Below, one piece after another: positions 10,601-21,290 of a stretch of 64,000 nt of DNA. The notes below the pieces were generated by a model. It had not been told where the DNA came from, made no database searches, and was given only the letters and a program-made list of their open reading frames with translations. Position numbers and translations under genes: made by a program. The DNA comes from Augochlora pura (taxonomy: Eukaryota > Arthropoda > Insecta > Hymenoptera > Halictidae). Positions within the stretch are counted from its first letter, which is position 1. Every line of letters starts with the position of its first letter. The DNA is taken from the NCBI RefSeq assembly GCF_028453695.1, contig NC_135778.1, forward strand, positions 37,251,214 to 37,315,213, in the 5' to 3' direction.

Positions 10601-12409
10601 CTTAACCTAAAAACTATTAAGTAACCGCGTATTATTTCACGTAGACTTTCTCGATTGGAAATGAAAAGGTAATCTGCGTACTTATATTAGTCTTATAATT
10701 AATATATTAGGCAAATAGTTTTTAAAATATTTTTAGTAATTTTTCAAGGCGTGATATTTTTAAAAGTTTAAAATATTATATAGTTTAAAATATTATAGTA
10801 AGTAATATTTACTATATTATTTTACTTTAAAAAAGGGTTAAATGGCATTTTTCTCACAAAATAACACAATTTCTGAATTAATACAATATAAATTACCAAT
10901 ATAATGACAAAGAAGATTTTAAAAGTCACTTATAAGGCCTGTTGGATGTTTCGAAATTTACTGCTGAAAGGGTTAATTGTAAACTAGTTTATCTTAAACC
11001 ATTAACAAAATTTTTCACTTAATAAAAATAATGAGCAATAAAGTTAGCGACGATATAAAATTTCACATAAAAATCAATTTCTACCGAAAGGATTGACTTT
11101 GGACCCGCGTTAACCTTTCCCGCTCCCCTCGCCGATTCCAATAAATCTCGAAGCAGTTGCCCTCAGCGCCCCGTATAATTCGAGGAAAAGTTAAAGTGTC
11201 CGATACCAGGGGTCGCTACACCCCTCCGCTCTTGTACGAGGCTTATGACAAATAGAGGTTACGTTTGATCGAGGCGAGAGATTCGCGAGCCCGTCGTCGT
11301 CGCGCGTAGATCCGTTCCCGGCATCGAAACGCGCGAAATAGCCGGCGCGCGGAGTAAACGAAAAAAAAAAGAAGAAGAGAGAAAAAAAATCGGTTTATGT
11401 GTTACAAGATCGTTGATTAAACGGCTGTCCGCGCGGTTAAAGATACAACGGGGCGCTCTTTCGCGGCCGAAGCACCGGGCGCTGTACAAGGCTCGCTGTT
11501 CCATTCCTGTCACCGATAAAAGCTCCGATATTTCAAGCCGGTGCCGGTGCCGCCGCCGCGGCCCCGCCCACCGTGACTCGCGCGTATCGTTCGCCCGAAC
11601 CGTTTAAGCATACGCTTAAGCACTATGCGAAAAGTCCCCGGGGCAAAAGAGCACTTTGCGCGCGCGCGCGTCGCGAATTAAGTGCTACCGATCTTCTAAA
11701 GTAACTGCTTAACTGAAGCACCCCTTCTACGTTAGGAGGCGGAGACGGAGGAGGAGGGTTCTCCTTCTCGCGCGCGCGGTGTTTTCAAGTAGCTGCACGC
11801 TTTACCCCGCCTTTTCAACGTTTTGTCGCGTATCCTGGCGAATTCTCTTGCCGGTTTCTCGACCCACTGCCCTCGCGCGTCTTACTACCACCGTCGTCAC
11901 CGTCGTCGTCGCCGGCTTGCAGCCGCTTCTGGCAGCAGTCGTGCTTCCCTTTTCGCGTCCTCGGACCGAGAGTCTCCTTTTTGGATCGCCGCGCGGCTAC
12001 GGCCGAGACTTCTTAATTGCTATCCGAATGAGGTACACTTGGAGGTAACGATACGAGGAGGCAGTAAACCCGGCGCTGCCGTGAACGTAGACGACCGTTA
12101 TGGGGCCGGATGAGGTCTTCCGGGCCTGGCACTGCGTTATTCGTGAATTTATTCGGAGCGAAATTTATTCGCTCTGCCATCAATAGACAGCGAGCTGCTG
12201 TACTTCTTTCGACTTTTTCTAGCTTTGCTGGTTTAAATCGTAACAACGCTTGGACAGTGTTGATGCAGCTTTTTACCCTTTGTGCGCTGTGGAACAATAT
12301 TATGTGTTCGGCAATATTATAAATATTTTATTCTATTATTTTCGAAAAGGTAAGATATACATAACCTTGAAATATCCAAAGAAATTTAGCGCACTATAAT
12401 TTACTGATT
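10601..12409. other. AT-rich then GC-rich non-coding sequence
   Basis: 10601-11100 is AT-rich; TTAA-adjacent AAAGGGTTAA words at about 10833 and 10967 may be element ends without identifiable partners. TTAGGTTACTTAACCTAA near 10593-10610 is a near-palindrome. 11100-12200 is CpG-rich with alternating GC runs (about 11657-11672). Open frames here overlap on both strands, show no domain and are not called. Confidence 0.5.
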
Positions 12410-12690
12410 AATACATAGGTAATTTGTTGCACATTAATGTTTTTGTGCAATAATTTTTTGACACCGTAGAAATGATATGGTGTATGTAAAAACAACGTAA
12501 TTTGTTAAAAATCATGTATTTTTCAGTGATGGTTACAATTCTACCATCTTTGCTTAAGATTACCACCATTTGGTAATAAATTATAATTTATTTTATTTAG
12601 AATTAAAAGAACAAAAATCAATTATTTTCTGTAATACATAACCTGACAAATTTTCGTCAATTGGCTATTGGTAATTGTTTGCGAATGAAA
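12410..12690 (-). mobile_element. Unnamed interspersed repeat, copy 1 (minus)
   Basis: Its reverse complement matches 58290-58530 in order: CCAATTGACG/TAATTCGTCA region, CAGAAAATAATTGATT, TGTTCTTTTAATTCTAAATA, AAGCAAAGATGGTAGAATT, CACTGAAAAATACATGATTT and TTTCTACGGTGTCAAAAAAT. A shorter match lies at 39790-39880. No terminal repeats or coding sequence were identified, so the class is unknown. Confidence 0.7.
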
Positions 12691-13235
12691 ATTATTATCA
12701 TGCGGACGAATGTGTGTTAAGTGGTTACGGCGAAGTATTTCGCTTGCGTCAATAATACAATTTTATAATCAAAATTATCCTGCAAGCTGGAAATACAAAT
12801 ATACCAAACAGCGTGGCTTTATGAAATTGCGTTTATTCTGTCATTATGTTGGAACAGTTAATCCAAATGTTTGCTATTTCGACAGGAACGGCGGGACATT
12901 GCTCGCTTCAGAGATCGATATTGACAACAATACGAGCGACTAAGTGGCTAAACGATCTGTTTCATTAATGCATTAAAAATGATAATAACAACTGATTAAA
13001 TACTGAGCATTGTTTTCTCTCATTTCAAATCGAAATATTATGTGGAAATAGTAGATATGCTATATTTAACCAACATTTACTTCACTGCCATAAAATTCAG
13101 ATATTATATAAATATACATTATTTTATCATTTCTTCGAAACTCGTGAAGCCGTCGAAGGTGTTAATTGAATTATTAGTTCGAAAATTGAATAATCGTAGA
13201 TTTTGTTAATAGATCATCTTAGCATATTCTTTTAT
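12691..13235. other. AT-rich non-coding sequence
   Basis: Contains a 77-codon plus-strand frame (12710-12943) with no similarity I recognise. The frame borders an interspersed repeat, so I do not call it a gene. Confidence 0.4.
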
Positions 13236-13312
13236 TTTCTTAACGCGTCCGAAGCACCTAACCTAAAATGATTTTCTTAACGCGTCCGAAGCACCTAACC
13301 TAAAATGATTTT
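13236..13312. repeat. 37-bp direct duplication
   Basis: TTCTTAACGCGTCCGAAGCA then CCTAACCTAAAATGATTT is present twice, identical at a 37-bp step. Its 20-base core CGAAGCACCTAACCTAAAAT recurs in reverse complement at 14857-14876. Confidence 0.9.
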
Positions 13313-13419
13313 CTTACTTTTTGGACTCCCATCTTTAATTTAGTAAAAACATCGCATCGATTATTTTTATTCACTTTCGTTCTTCTCTCAATTTTAAAAA
13401 ACAAATTCTCAGATTGAGA

Positions 13420-13512
13420 ATTGATTTGGGTAGCAACGTGCACACTATCGACGGGACTACCCGTTCAAGAGTAGCGCAACGGCATACTGATTCGCCGTAG
13501 CGAAAGGGTTAA
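13420..13512 (-). mobile_element. Family-3 TTAA element end
   Basis: GCCGTAGCGAAAGGGTTAA at 13494-13512 is the exact reverse complement of the 19-base left end at 7711-7729. Inward, similarity is lost within about 20 bases. The other end was not found; the inner limit is arbitrary. Confidence 0.55.
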
Positions 13513-16500
13513 ATAATCTCGCATAAAAAAAGAAAAAATTAATCTCCCGCGGTGACGCGTCGACCGCGATCGCGAAGAAGCCAGCGAGCGTTTCCGAGCT
13601 CACGTCTTAAAGTGAAATAAAAGAGATAAGGCGCGGCGCATCAGGTACACGCGTGTGTGTTTACGTGTGCGCGCGCGCACAGGTAAACGAGGACGCAGAG
13701 GCATCGCTGACAGTTTATTAAAATGAAATTTGTGGATTCGCGTGCGTGTATCCTCCCCCCTCGTCCCTCCCCAAAGTCACGCCGTGAAATAATTCCGTCC
13801 GGTACGATACCCTGCCTCGGAAGAATTACGCCCCCGAAGGGTTAATATTTTTTGCTCCCCCGTTCTCTATCTTCGCGGGCAGGACGCGCGCGAGCGCGGG
13901 GGTAAATAAGCGAGGGGAATTAAAATAAAAAATATACGAAGAATATTCTCTCACGCCCACAACACCGTCGCGATCCCCTCCCCTCTCCGTCCCTCCCCCC
14001 ACCCCTCCCGCAGCCCTCCGCGGAGTTTAGCATTCTTTGTTTCGTGCTGTTGCATGCGGCCGAGTGAAAGGAACGGGGAATAAGACGAAATAGAAAGAAA
14101 ACTCTTGGAAAAAAAGGAAAATATTCCGCTGTCGGCTTGCGCGCCGATACCGTTGCGCAGTCCCTTGAATTTATTTCGCGCGCGAACTGTCCCAAACGCG
14201 GCGAATATGATTACGTTAAAGATCTTTAGCATTATTTATATTTTATTCGAGAATCATCGAAGAGGTTTTAATAAGCTGCGCATGGTTTTGAAAGTAACAG
14301 TCGCGATTCGTGTCTTCACGATTTTTTATTTGACCCTTGTTCGAGATGCTATTGTTTATACGAAATGAGAATTTTTCTACGTAGTTATATAATTTGTATA
14401 TCCTTTTCTGCAAATTTCGCCAACGTTTAGAAGTTGAAACGCGGTCAAATGTTTTAGATTTGCAGTTTACGTTTTAGTCAATGAGAATACATATTTACCG
14501 GAATAATAAGTTGCTATTGGATTGTTGACTTTATTAATTGATCGACTCCGAGGATTGAGCCTATGGGACGATTCACAGTCTATTTGTCGGAATAAATATC
14601 AAGTTCCAAACTCGAGCGCGTAATTAGTATACTTTGTTTATGCAAATATTGGTTTGCGCCCTTCGAATGTAACATTCGACAATATCACCGTTTGCGCGTA
14701 ATTGCGGTGGCCAATTACCGTTAATTATTTATCGTATTCGTTCGGTCACGTGGTGTCTTGTCTTCCTGATTTTTTTTCTCGTTGCTTAACCGAGCATCGA
14801 GTAATCGATGCAATGTTTGTATTAAATTAAAGGTGGTAGTCCAAAGAAATAAGAAAATTTTAGGTTAGGTGCTTCGATCGTGGTTATATTAACTTTAAAT
14901 ATTAGAGTAAATTGTATTTATTCGAATGGAATTATCTAATTTCCAAGTGCAGAAGTTTCTTAAAGCTCTGCGTTCAATATTTGTCTTCTCCTTAAGTTTA
15001 TTAATAAATTATATTACATCGACTTTCTTTAAATATATTAAGTTTGAATATTAGAGTAAGTAATACTTATTTAAATATAATTTATAATTTATAAATAATT
15101 TTTTAAATCGTCTTTAATTCAATATTTCACTTAACCTACTTTCTTTCTTTATTAGTTCAAGTCAAACCTTGCAGGTGGCTCAGATGTCACCCAGTCCCAC
15201 AACAGTTTTGTTTACGGGATTATTTCCATCGACTTCGCTAGTAAAAAGAAAAAAACCATTAAGAACCCGGCGTTAGAGTTTCGCGCACGATCACGACGGC
15301 GAATTTCTCCGCGGAGCCGATTATTTCCGGCGAAACCGGGCAATTGCCCGTGAATTGATCGTTCCTCGATAAATCACACGGGTCGAGCAATAATCGGCCA
15401 CCTCCCCCCCTCAAGCAAACCGGATCGATCGGCAACCGTTAATGAATAAAAATCAGCGGAAACAATTGAACCGGCTAATGAACAAAAATGATTCGGTCGG
15501 CAGCAATTGATTTTTTACGGTAGAACGAGCAGCCGGCATCGGGTTACGGTTTCACTCAGCCGGGCTTTTAATTAGACGATATCGCCCGGAGCCCCGTAAT
15601 TTGGTGTGTTTACCTGGCATACCGGCGAATTAGATTTTAAATAAACGAACCGGAACGGTTCGCTGTGGCATTAGACGCCGTTCGAGCTTCTATTTTACTG
15701 TATAAATAGAACTGTCTCGTGCAGCGAAGGGCAAAATGTTTATCGGATATAAATAGAGGAGACATTGAATTATATCGTAAATGGTTCGAGTTTTACTAAC
15801 CTTTGGATACTTATATAAATATTTAAATAAAATGCTAACTATTATATTTGTACCATTTTATAAACTTTTGGATTTTTTTTTTGTATGTCGTAAGGATGTT
15901 AAATAAGGTGCAAAACTGCGAAGACATTAGGGGAGGTTTTATAATAATATATTATATTATTATAAAATTATATATTTCATTACAATTATATATTTCATTT
16001 TTCCATTTATAATTATTCTGCCAATTTAAAAAAATGAACGATAATTCTTTACTTGTTGCTTTGCTTTGCTTATTATTTGCTATCCTTTACTTATTATACT
16101 GTACCAACAGACAGAAGAAATAAAAGATACAAATTTTCATTATCGACGATCGCACTAATCGCACTCGAAATACACGCGCAAATCGTTCGAGCGAGCGAAT
16201 CTCGATCACAGCCTCGCTCAGAGACGTGTCCAAGAAATCGTCGAAAGATAACGAGCCCTCAAGAATTACGGCCCCGGTGTTCCTGGCACAAGATCAAAGG
16301 ATTACCCGGCTAAAATTCTTAGACGTTAAATCGCCTAACTAAACGATGCATCCTTCGTCCGGCAAACACCGCGATCCTCGTCGATCTCCGGCCACCCATA
16401 ACCCCGGCGCGGCCGCCTTAATCGGGCCGGTCGAATTTAAAGCCCGATCACCATAAAATCGTTCGAATTATGGGAAATCGATGGCCGTGATAAATCGCGG

Positions 16501-17171
16501 CGAACGCGATAACGCCGCCGGCGAGGGGACGTACCTCGCATAACGTTCGCCGCGCGGCCGATTCATTTAAATAAAGAATGTGTCCGCGGAGAAGCAATCA
16601 GCCCCGTTGGACGGATGAACGATGGCGCCACTCGAGGTCTCTTGGCCACCGTCATACCCATGGCGAATGCGACGCGGCAATCCTTGCGCCGCCTCTATCC
16701 CTTATCCGCGCGCGAATGATGCATTATCGAGGGAACATCGCGCGCAGTGTAACGTCGACGAGATCGTCGAATAATGGCCACTGGAATACAGGAGGGAGAT
16801 GGTAAAAATTTCCGTACGTCGGCACCATACCTTTTTACCCGCGGTGAAATCGGCCGATTCGGCTCATTGTGCTCGACCGTAAATCATTGCCGCGACGAGA
16901 GGGAGGGGATCGACTCGCGGGCAAAATAAAATGATGGAGCGGCCGGTCGTGGAACCGATCCTGCTTCTACGCGGGATACATTTGTTAAAAATTCCGGACG
17001 ATCGACCGTGGAATTTCATTTAACGTAATCGCTTGCTCGATGACGAAGGGATTCTATAATTGCTCCGATTATTCTCGCTGGTTGGATCGTTTAGTTCGGT
17101 CGCCGTGTATACGGTGGCGCAGAGATCACTGTGGAGAGCTGTAGTCCTCGCGCGAGAAGAAGAGAGTTTTC
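13513..17171. other. Long non-coding stretch
   Basis: GC-rich at 13540-14200 with pyrimidine-rich runs, AT-rich at 14200-15170, then CpG-rich at 15280-15640 and 16150-17000. It holds a (GT)n/(GC)n tract at 13650-13680, a CGAAGGGTTAA word at 13835-13845 (possible element end without partner), and the inverted 20-mer at 14857-14876. Open frames of up to about 93 codons show no domain. No repeat family was recognised at 15000-17100. Confidence 0.5.
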
Positions 17172-17561
17172 TAGGTTATGTTCCCCCACTTAGTAGGTTC
17201 CCTATACTGGCGCACTATGAGTCGAAAAATTGGTTGATATTTTGTTAAGAAACGAAGATGAATGTTTTAGAAAGATTTTAGGTTTTAGAAGCGTAGAAAT
17301 TAAAATAAAAAATAAATAAATATTTCACTTTCGAAATATTTTCAGCGCTTCGATATTAGGTTATATTCCCCCACTTAGTAGCTGTCCTATACTGACGCAC
17401 TATGAGTCGAAAAATTGGTTGATATTTTGTTAAGAAACGAAGATGAATGTTTTAGAAAGATTTTAGGTTTTAGAAGCGTAGAAATTAAAATAAAAAATAA
17501 ATAAATGTTTCACTTTCTAAATATTTTCAGCGCTTCAATATTAGGTTATATTCCCCCACTT
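17172..17561. repeat. 185-bp tandem duplication abutting a MITE
   Basis: Two full units start at 17172 and 17357 and a third, truncated one at 17542; each begins TAGGTTAT(G/A)TTCCCCCACTTAG. The units differ at only a few positions, so the duplication is fairly recent. The third stops after CACTTAG, exactly where family-1 copy D begins. Confidence 0.9.
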
Positions 17562-17784
17562 AGTGACTCTGAGGCACCACTAAAATTATTCTATTAGGTT
17601 CCAAAATAATTTTTATAACAATAAGGTTTAGATTTGAAAAATTGTTGAGAAACTTTTGCTACGATTCGCAAAAATCAATTTCATATTTATAAAAGTGCAC
17701 TGTATATCATAGAATAGAAATACTACGAGTCGGGAATATTATTTCACATTTACAATTAAAATGGCTTCGAGTGCAAAGGGTTAA
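17562..17784 (+). mobile_element. Family-1 TTAA MITE, copy D (left tip lost)
   Basis: Begins TGACTCTGAGGCACCACTAA, so the first 20 or so bases of the family (TTAACCCTTTGCACTCGAGT...) are missing. It continues through CAATAAGGTTTAGATTTG, AAAAGTGCACTGTATATC and AAAATGGCTTCGAGTGCAAA to GGGTTAA at 17784. The left junction is shared with the 185-bp array. Confidence 0.85.
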
Positions 17785-19640
17785 TCACTCGGCCAATCAA
17801 AACATCGAAAAACCTAAGCAAAGATCCTACTCGAACCTGCCCAAACACTCTCCAAACACCTGTCCACATTAATTCCACATTTAGCGACTCTCAGCCCTTC
17901 GTGCTCAATAAAACGTTCGATCCAGAAAGATCGCTCTGATCAAGCGACGAAGGGCGGATCATCCCGATGCCTCGTCGTCGCTCGCAGACCCTTCCGACGT
18001 CGAAATAATATCCGGCGCATACAAGCGGCGTCTTCATGGTTCTTTGAACGCGCCCGGGGGACCGTCGCGAATTTCCATCCCGCGCCGACACCTTCGGCTG
18101 CAAAGACAGCCTGGGACGCGGGCGTAAATCATTCATGGCGGCGGGGGCCGGTCGAGAGAAGCGGCGGGATTAGAAGGGTCCGTTTGCCGCGGAACGGCCG
18201 ATAAGCCGCGCCATTTGCAGCGAGACCAGCCGGTGTCGGCCACGTCGTTTCATTTATTAAAGGGGCGACCGTGGGGCAGCGATAGTCGCCCGCATTCCCG
18301 CGATTCCGACCGGTGTCTTCGTGAAAAAGTCACCGGATACCGCCCGGAGGAGGAATCCCGGTCCGGCTCGATCGTGAACGTGCGAAAAGTCCACGCCGGT
18401 TTCGAAACTCTTCGCTGAAACTCTTCGCTCGCCGAGATTCGGTGTCGAAGTCAGACGAAAAGGAGGATCGCTTCGGCGTCTCATCCTCTCCTCGGCTCAA
18501 CGCGGATCTAATGATTTATTCGCGACGTGACCACCGTTCCCGGTGTTTTATTCGCGGCGACGTCGCCGAATCTGTTGCTGGTATTTCCATTTTTAACCGC
18601 GTCTGACTGTCGTCCTCTTCTTTGTCCGCGCAGACGAAATATGTCACGTCGAAATTTACTCAAACTATTTAATAAACAATTTGAATAATCAAGCGAATAG
18701 TCTTATAAAGAGCCTAATCCTTCGTTTGATGGAAAAGGATCGACGAATTAGAGTCATCGTTTAACAGACAACTTGAACAACCAGAGAAAAGCTGTCAACG
18801 ATAGACGATACTCTAAAGCTAACCTAAAATCTGCATTATCCATAAAAAATGAATACGCATATCAATATTAAAGCCTAGCGAAAGCTGCAAAAAACCATTG
18901 AAATAAATTGAAATACATAACCTGACATAACCTAACTTTATCTACGGTGCCGGAAATAAAATTTATTTAACGGACGACAGCATCCCTTCGAGGCAGCCGC
19001 CTTAATTCTGTAAACAAGAACAGCTAACAAGGGGTTAACGGCGGCCGAAGGGGTAAATTTTGGTCAATCATGCGAATCGATCATAAATTTGAATGATTCC
19101 GGGACAGGACGGGCGGGTGCACGGTCGGTCGGAGGGTTGCGCAAGAACAACGATCAGCCGAGGGACCCCGCGCGCGTCTTATGCAAATTCCATACCAAGA
19201 CACTCGGTAAACATCGCGACGATGACGGTGGTTGCCGTCTCGTTGAATTTATTTTCACATCCTGCCCAGTCGAGCGTTAATTAAGCTCTGAAAGCACGGC
19301 AAATATAGTGGCCGTGAGGAGTCGTTTGCCCTCGGAGGAGCCGCCGCTCCTGCCGCTGGCGTGTAGCTTCGGGGGGGTAGTACGAGGAGGGTGAGAATGA
19401 AAGGAGACGAAGCGGATCGAGTTTATTAGGAGCGCCATATTTATCCACGCACGGAACCACCACCCTTAACGCGGCGGATCGAGAGGTACCGGCGAATCGT
19501 TAAAATGCGATCCGCGCGACGTCTTATCGTTGCGATTTCGCGCCGTTAATGGCCACCCGAGGGATCTGCTGGAATTTCTTTAACTTTTGCTCGACGATGA
19601 ATACTCTATCGATGTCTAGTTCTTTTTTTCTTTTCTATCT
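17785..19640. other. GC-rich then mixed non-coding sequence
   Basis: 17880-18560 and 18990-19560 are CpG-rich; 18640-18990 is AT-richer and holds GACATAACCT at 18924-18933. AAGGGGTTAA at about 19029-19038 may be the right end of a TTAACCCCTTG-type element, partner not found. Overlapping short frames on both strands are not called. Confidence 0.5.
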
Positions 19641-20009
19641 TGATAGGGGTAGTTCGTCTATTACTTAACCCTCTGTTGAAAATTGTTGAAAATTGATATT
19701 GTAAATTCTTGATAGGGGTAGTTCGTCTATTACCTAACCCTTTGACTACCGATGGCGCCTATTGGCGTCCGAAACATGTTGGCTTCCTGGTACTGTAGAC
19801 GCCAATAGGCGTCAAGATCAAATTTTGCCTTCTTCGCCCGTCTATTATTAAATTTGATTATTAAATATTGTAAAAATAATTTGTTGAAAATTGATATTGT
19901 AAATTCTTGATAGGGGTAGTTCGTCTATTACTCAACCCTTTGACTACCGTTGGCGTCTATTGGCGTCCGAAACATGTTGGCTTCCTGGTACTGTAGACGC
20001 CAATTTATG
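19641..20009 (+). repeat. 198-bp duplication of a family-5 TTAA element
   Basis: TGATAGGGGTAGTTCGTCTA starts at 19641, 19710 and 19908. The last two are followed by ACCCTTTGACTACCG and TGGCGCCTATTGGCGTCC, then a spacer and AGACGCCAAT. In the better unit GGCGCCTATTGGCGTC and GACGCCAATAGGCGTC form a hairpin with about 16-base arms (about 19752-19816). The 198-bp step equals one element plus flank. Confidence 0.75.
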
Positions 20010-20229
20010 ATACACCAAATTTTGCCACTTCTCCGTGACGAGTATACTCGTCGATACACAAAATTTTGCCACTTCTCCGTGACGAGTATACTCGTCGATA
20101 CACCAAATTTTGCCACTTCTCCGTGACGAGTATACTCGTCGATACACAAAATTTTGCAATTTCTCCGTGACGAGTATACTCGTCGATACACCAAATTTTG
20201 CCACTTCTCCGCGACGAGTATACTCGCCG
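20010..20229. repeat. 44-bp minisatellite, 5 units, each with a palindrome
   Basis: Five units at exact 44-bp spacing, each with CCAAATTTTGCCACTTCTCC and the perfect 16-bp palindrome GACGAGTATACTCGTC; only a few bases vary. CAAATTTTGCC also occurs in the adjacent family-5 unit at about 19828, so the array probably grew from within that element. All minus-strand frames are open because 44 is not a multiple of three and the unit lacks stops; this is not a gene. Confidence 0.92.
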
Positions 20230-21162
20230 ATCACAGTTAACTGGTTTTAAACAATCTTCTACCAAGAAGAGTCTGCACCAACCAACCAGATAATACTTTC
20301 TGGCATTCAAGATCTCCGCCCCGAGGTGTTTTTTGCCACAATTCGGGACAATTAATCAATGGACAGGTGCGACCGCCGCGGCACGAGGATTTCCGTTGGC
20401 TTAGCGGTGCCGTGTAATTCAGAAAAATGGGAAACGGGGACGGCCGTTCCGGGCGGGCCGACGCCGCCGCGAGAAATTCAAGAAGCTCTCCGCGAAAGAA
20501 TTAAAAAGTTGTTCCCCGCTGCGACCCGGCAATTAAATGATGTATACCGTGGCCGAGCAGAGGGGTGGCGGGGGGAGGGGGGAGGAGGGGGAGGGGGATT
20601 CATCTTCTCTTTCCGGACGGGTAACGCGAGAAAAATTTCGGTGGACGCCCGCCCGGAGTTCCGGTGGCCGCCGAAACTTCCCGACAAATCCGACGAAACT
20701 GTAACCGTGGAGAGGGGGGAGGGGGCAGGAGCCCCGGCGTTACGTTTGAAACATTTACGGGCGATGAAACAATGCTTTGCGTGCCGGGCAGAAAGAAAAG
20801 CATTCTGCCGACTCGGTCGCGGCGCACAAAGGCGCGGGACCACCGCCGAAAAAGCATTCCCCCCCGGCCGCGAAAACTTTCGAAGCTGTTGCGAGGGTGG
20901 GGGGAGAGGTGGTTGACGGGCGAAAAAAAGTTCGGGCCATCGGTATTACTTTCGAGGAGACAACCTTCCGGTCTTCGCAATTTTTCAATCATGGAAGTCC
21001 TCGCGTCTGTTCGCCTGTTTTTCTTTTCCCCACCCTGTTTTATTCGACGCGCGCATAGGTTATGGACGCCGGATTCGTTAACCTGTTAGGCACGGCTCGC
21101 TTTTGCGGAAATAGAGCTTTTTAATAACTAAAGCTTTAAACTTAACTAAATCACCATTTTTC
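20230..21162. other. GC-rich purine-biased non-coding block
   Basis: G-rich tracts at 20560-20600 and 20715-20735. Six or more open frames overlap here on both strands (up to 185 codons); they are low-complexity Gly/Arg/Pro-rich and have no domain. This is the usual effect of GC-rich DNA with few stops. Confidence 0.5.
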
Positions 21163-21290
21163 TTAACCCTTTGCACTCGAGGCCATTTTTAGCTCTAAAT
21201 CTAAAATAATTCTTCTCCTTAAGAACCCTTTTTACAAACTTTATTTCTTTTCACATGCTAATAAAATAGTAAATAATTTTCATTTTGCTC
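21163..21290 (-). mobile_element. Family-1 TTAA MITE, copy E (reversed, partial)
   Basis: TTAACCCTTTGCACTCGAGG followed by CCATTTTTAGCTCTAAATCT is the reverse complement of the right end of the family (AAAATGGCTTCGAGTGCAAA...). The other end was not found. The AT-rich stretch to about 21500 may include its decayed body. Confidence 0.6.

Noticed and set aside
20010..20229. CRISPR-like array of palindromic repeats
   Set aside because: The units are contiguous without unique spacers and the DNA is eukaryotic; it is a minisatellite.
19928..20310. Three overlapping minus-strand frames with repeated peptides
   Set aside because: All three frames are open across the 44-bp array and give the same peptides in rotation; there is no coding preference.
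20359..20916. 185-codon plus-strand frame in GC-rich DNA
   Set aside because: Gly/Arg-rich low complexity, crossed by frames of 121-130 codons on the other strand, no recognisable domain.
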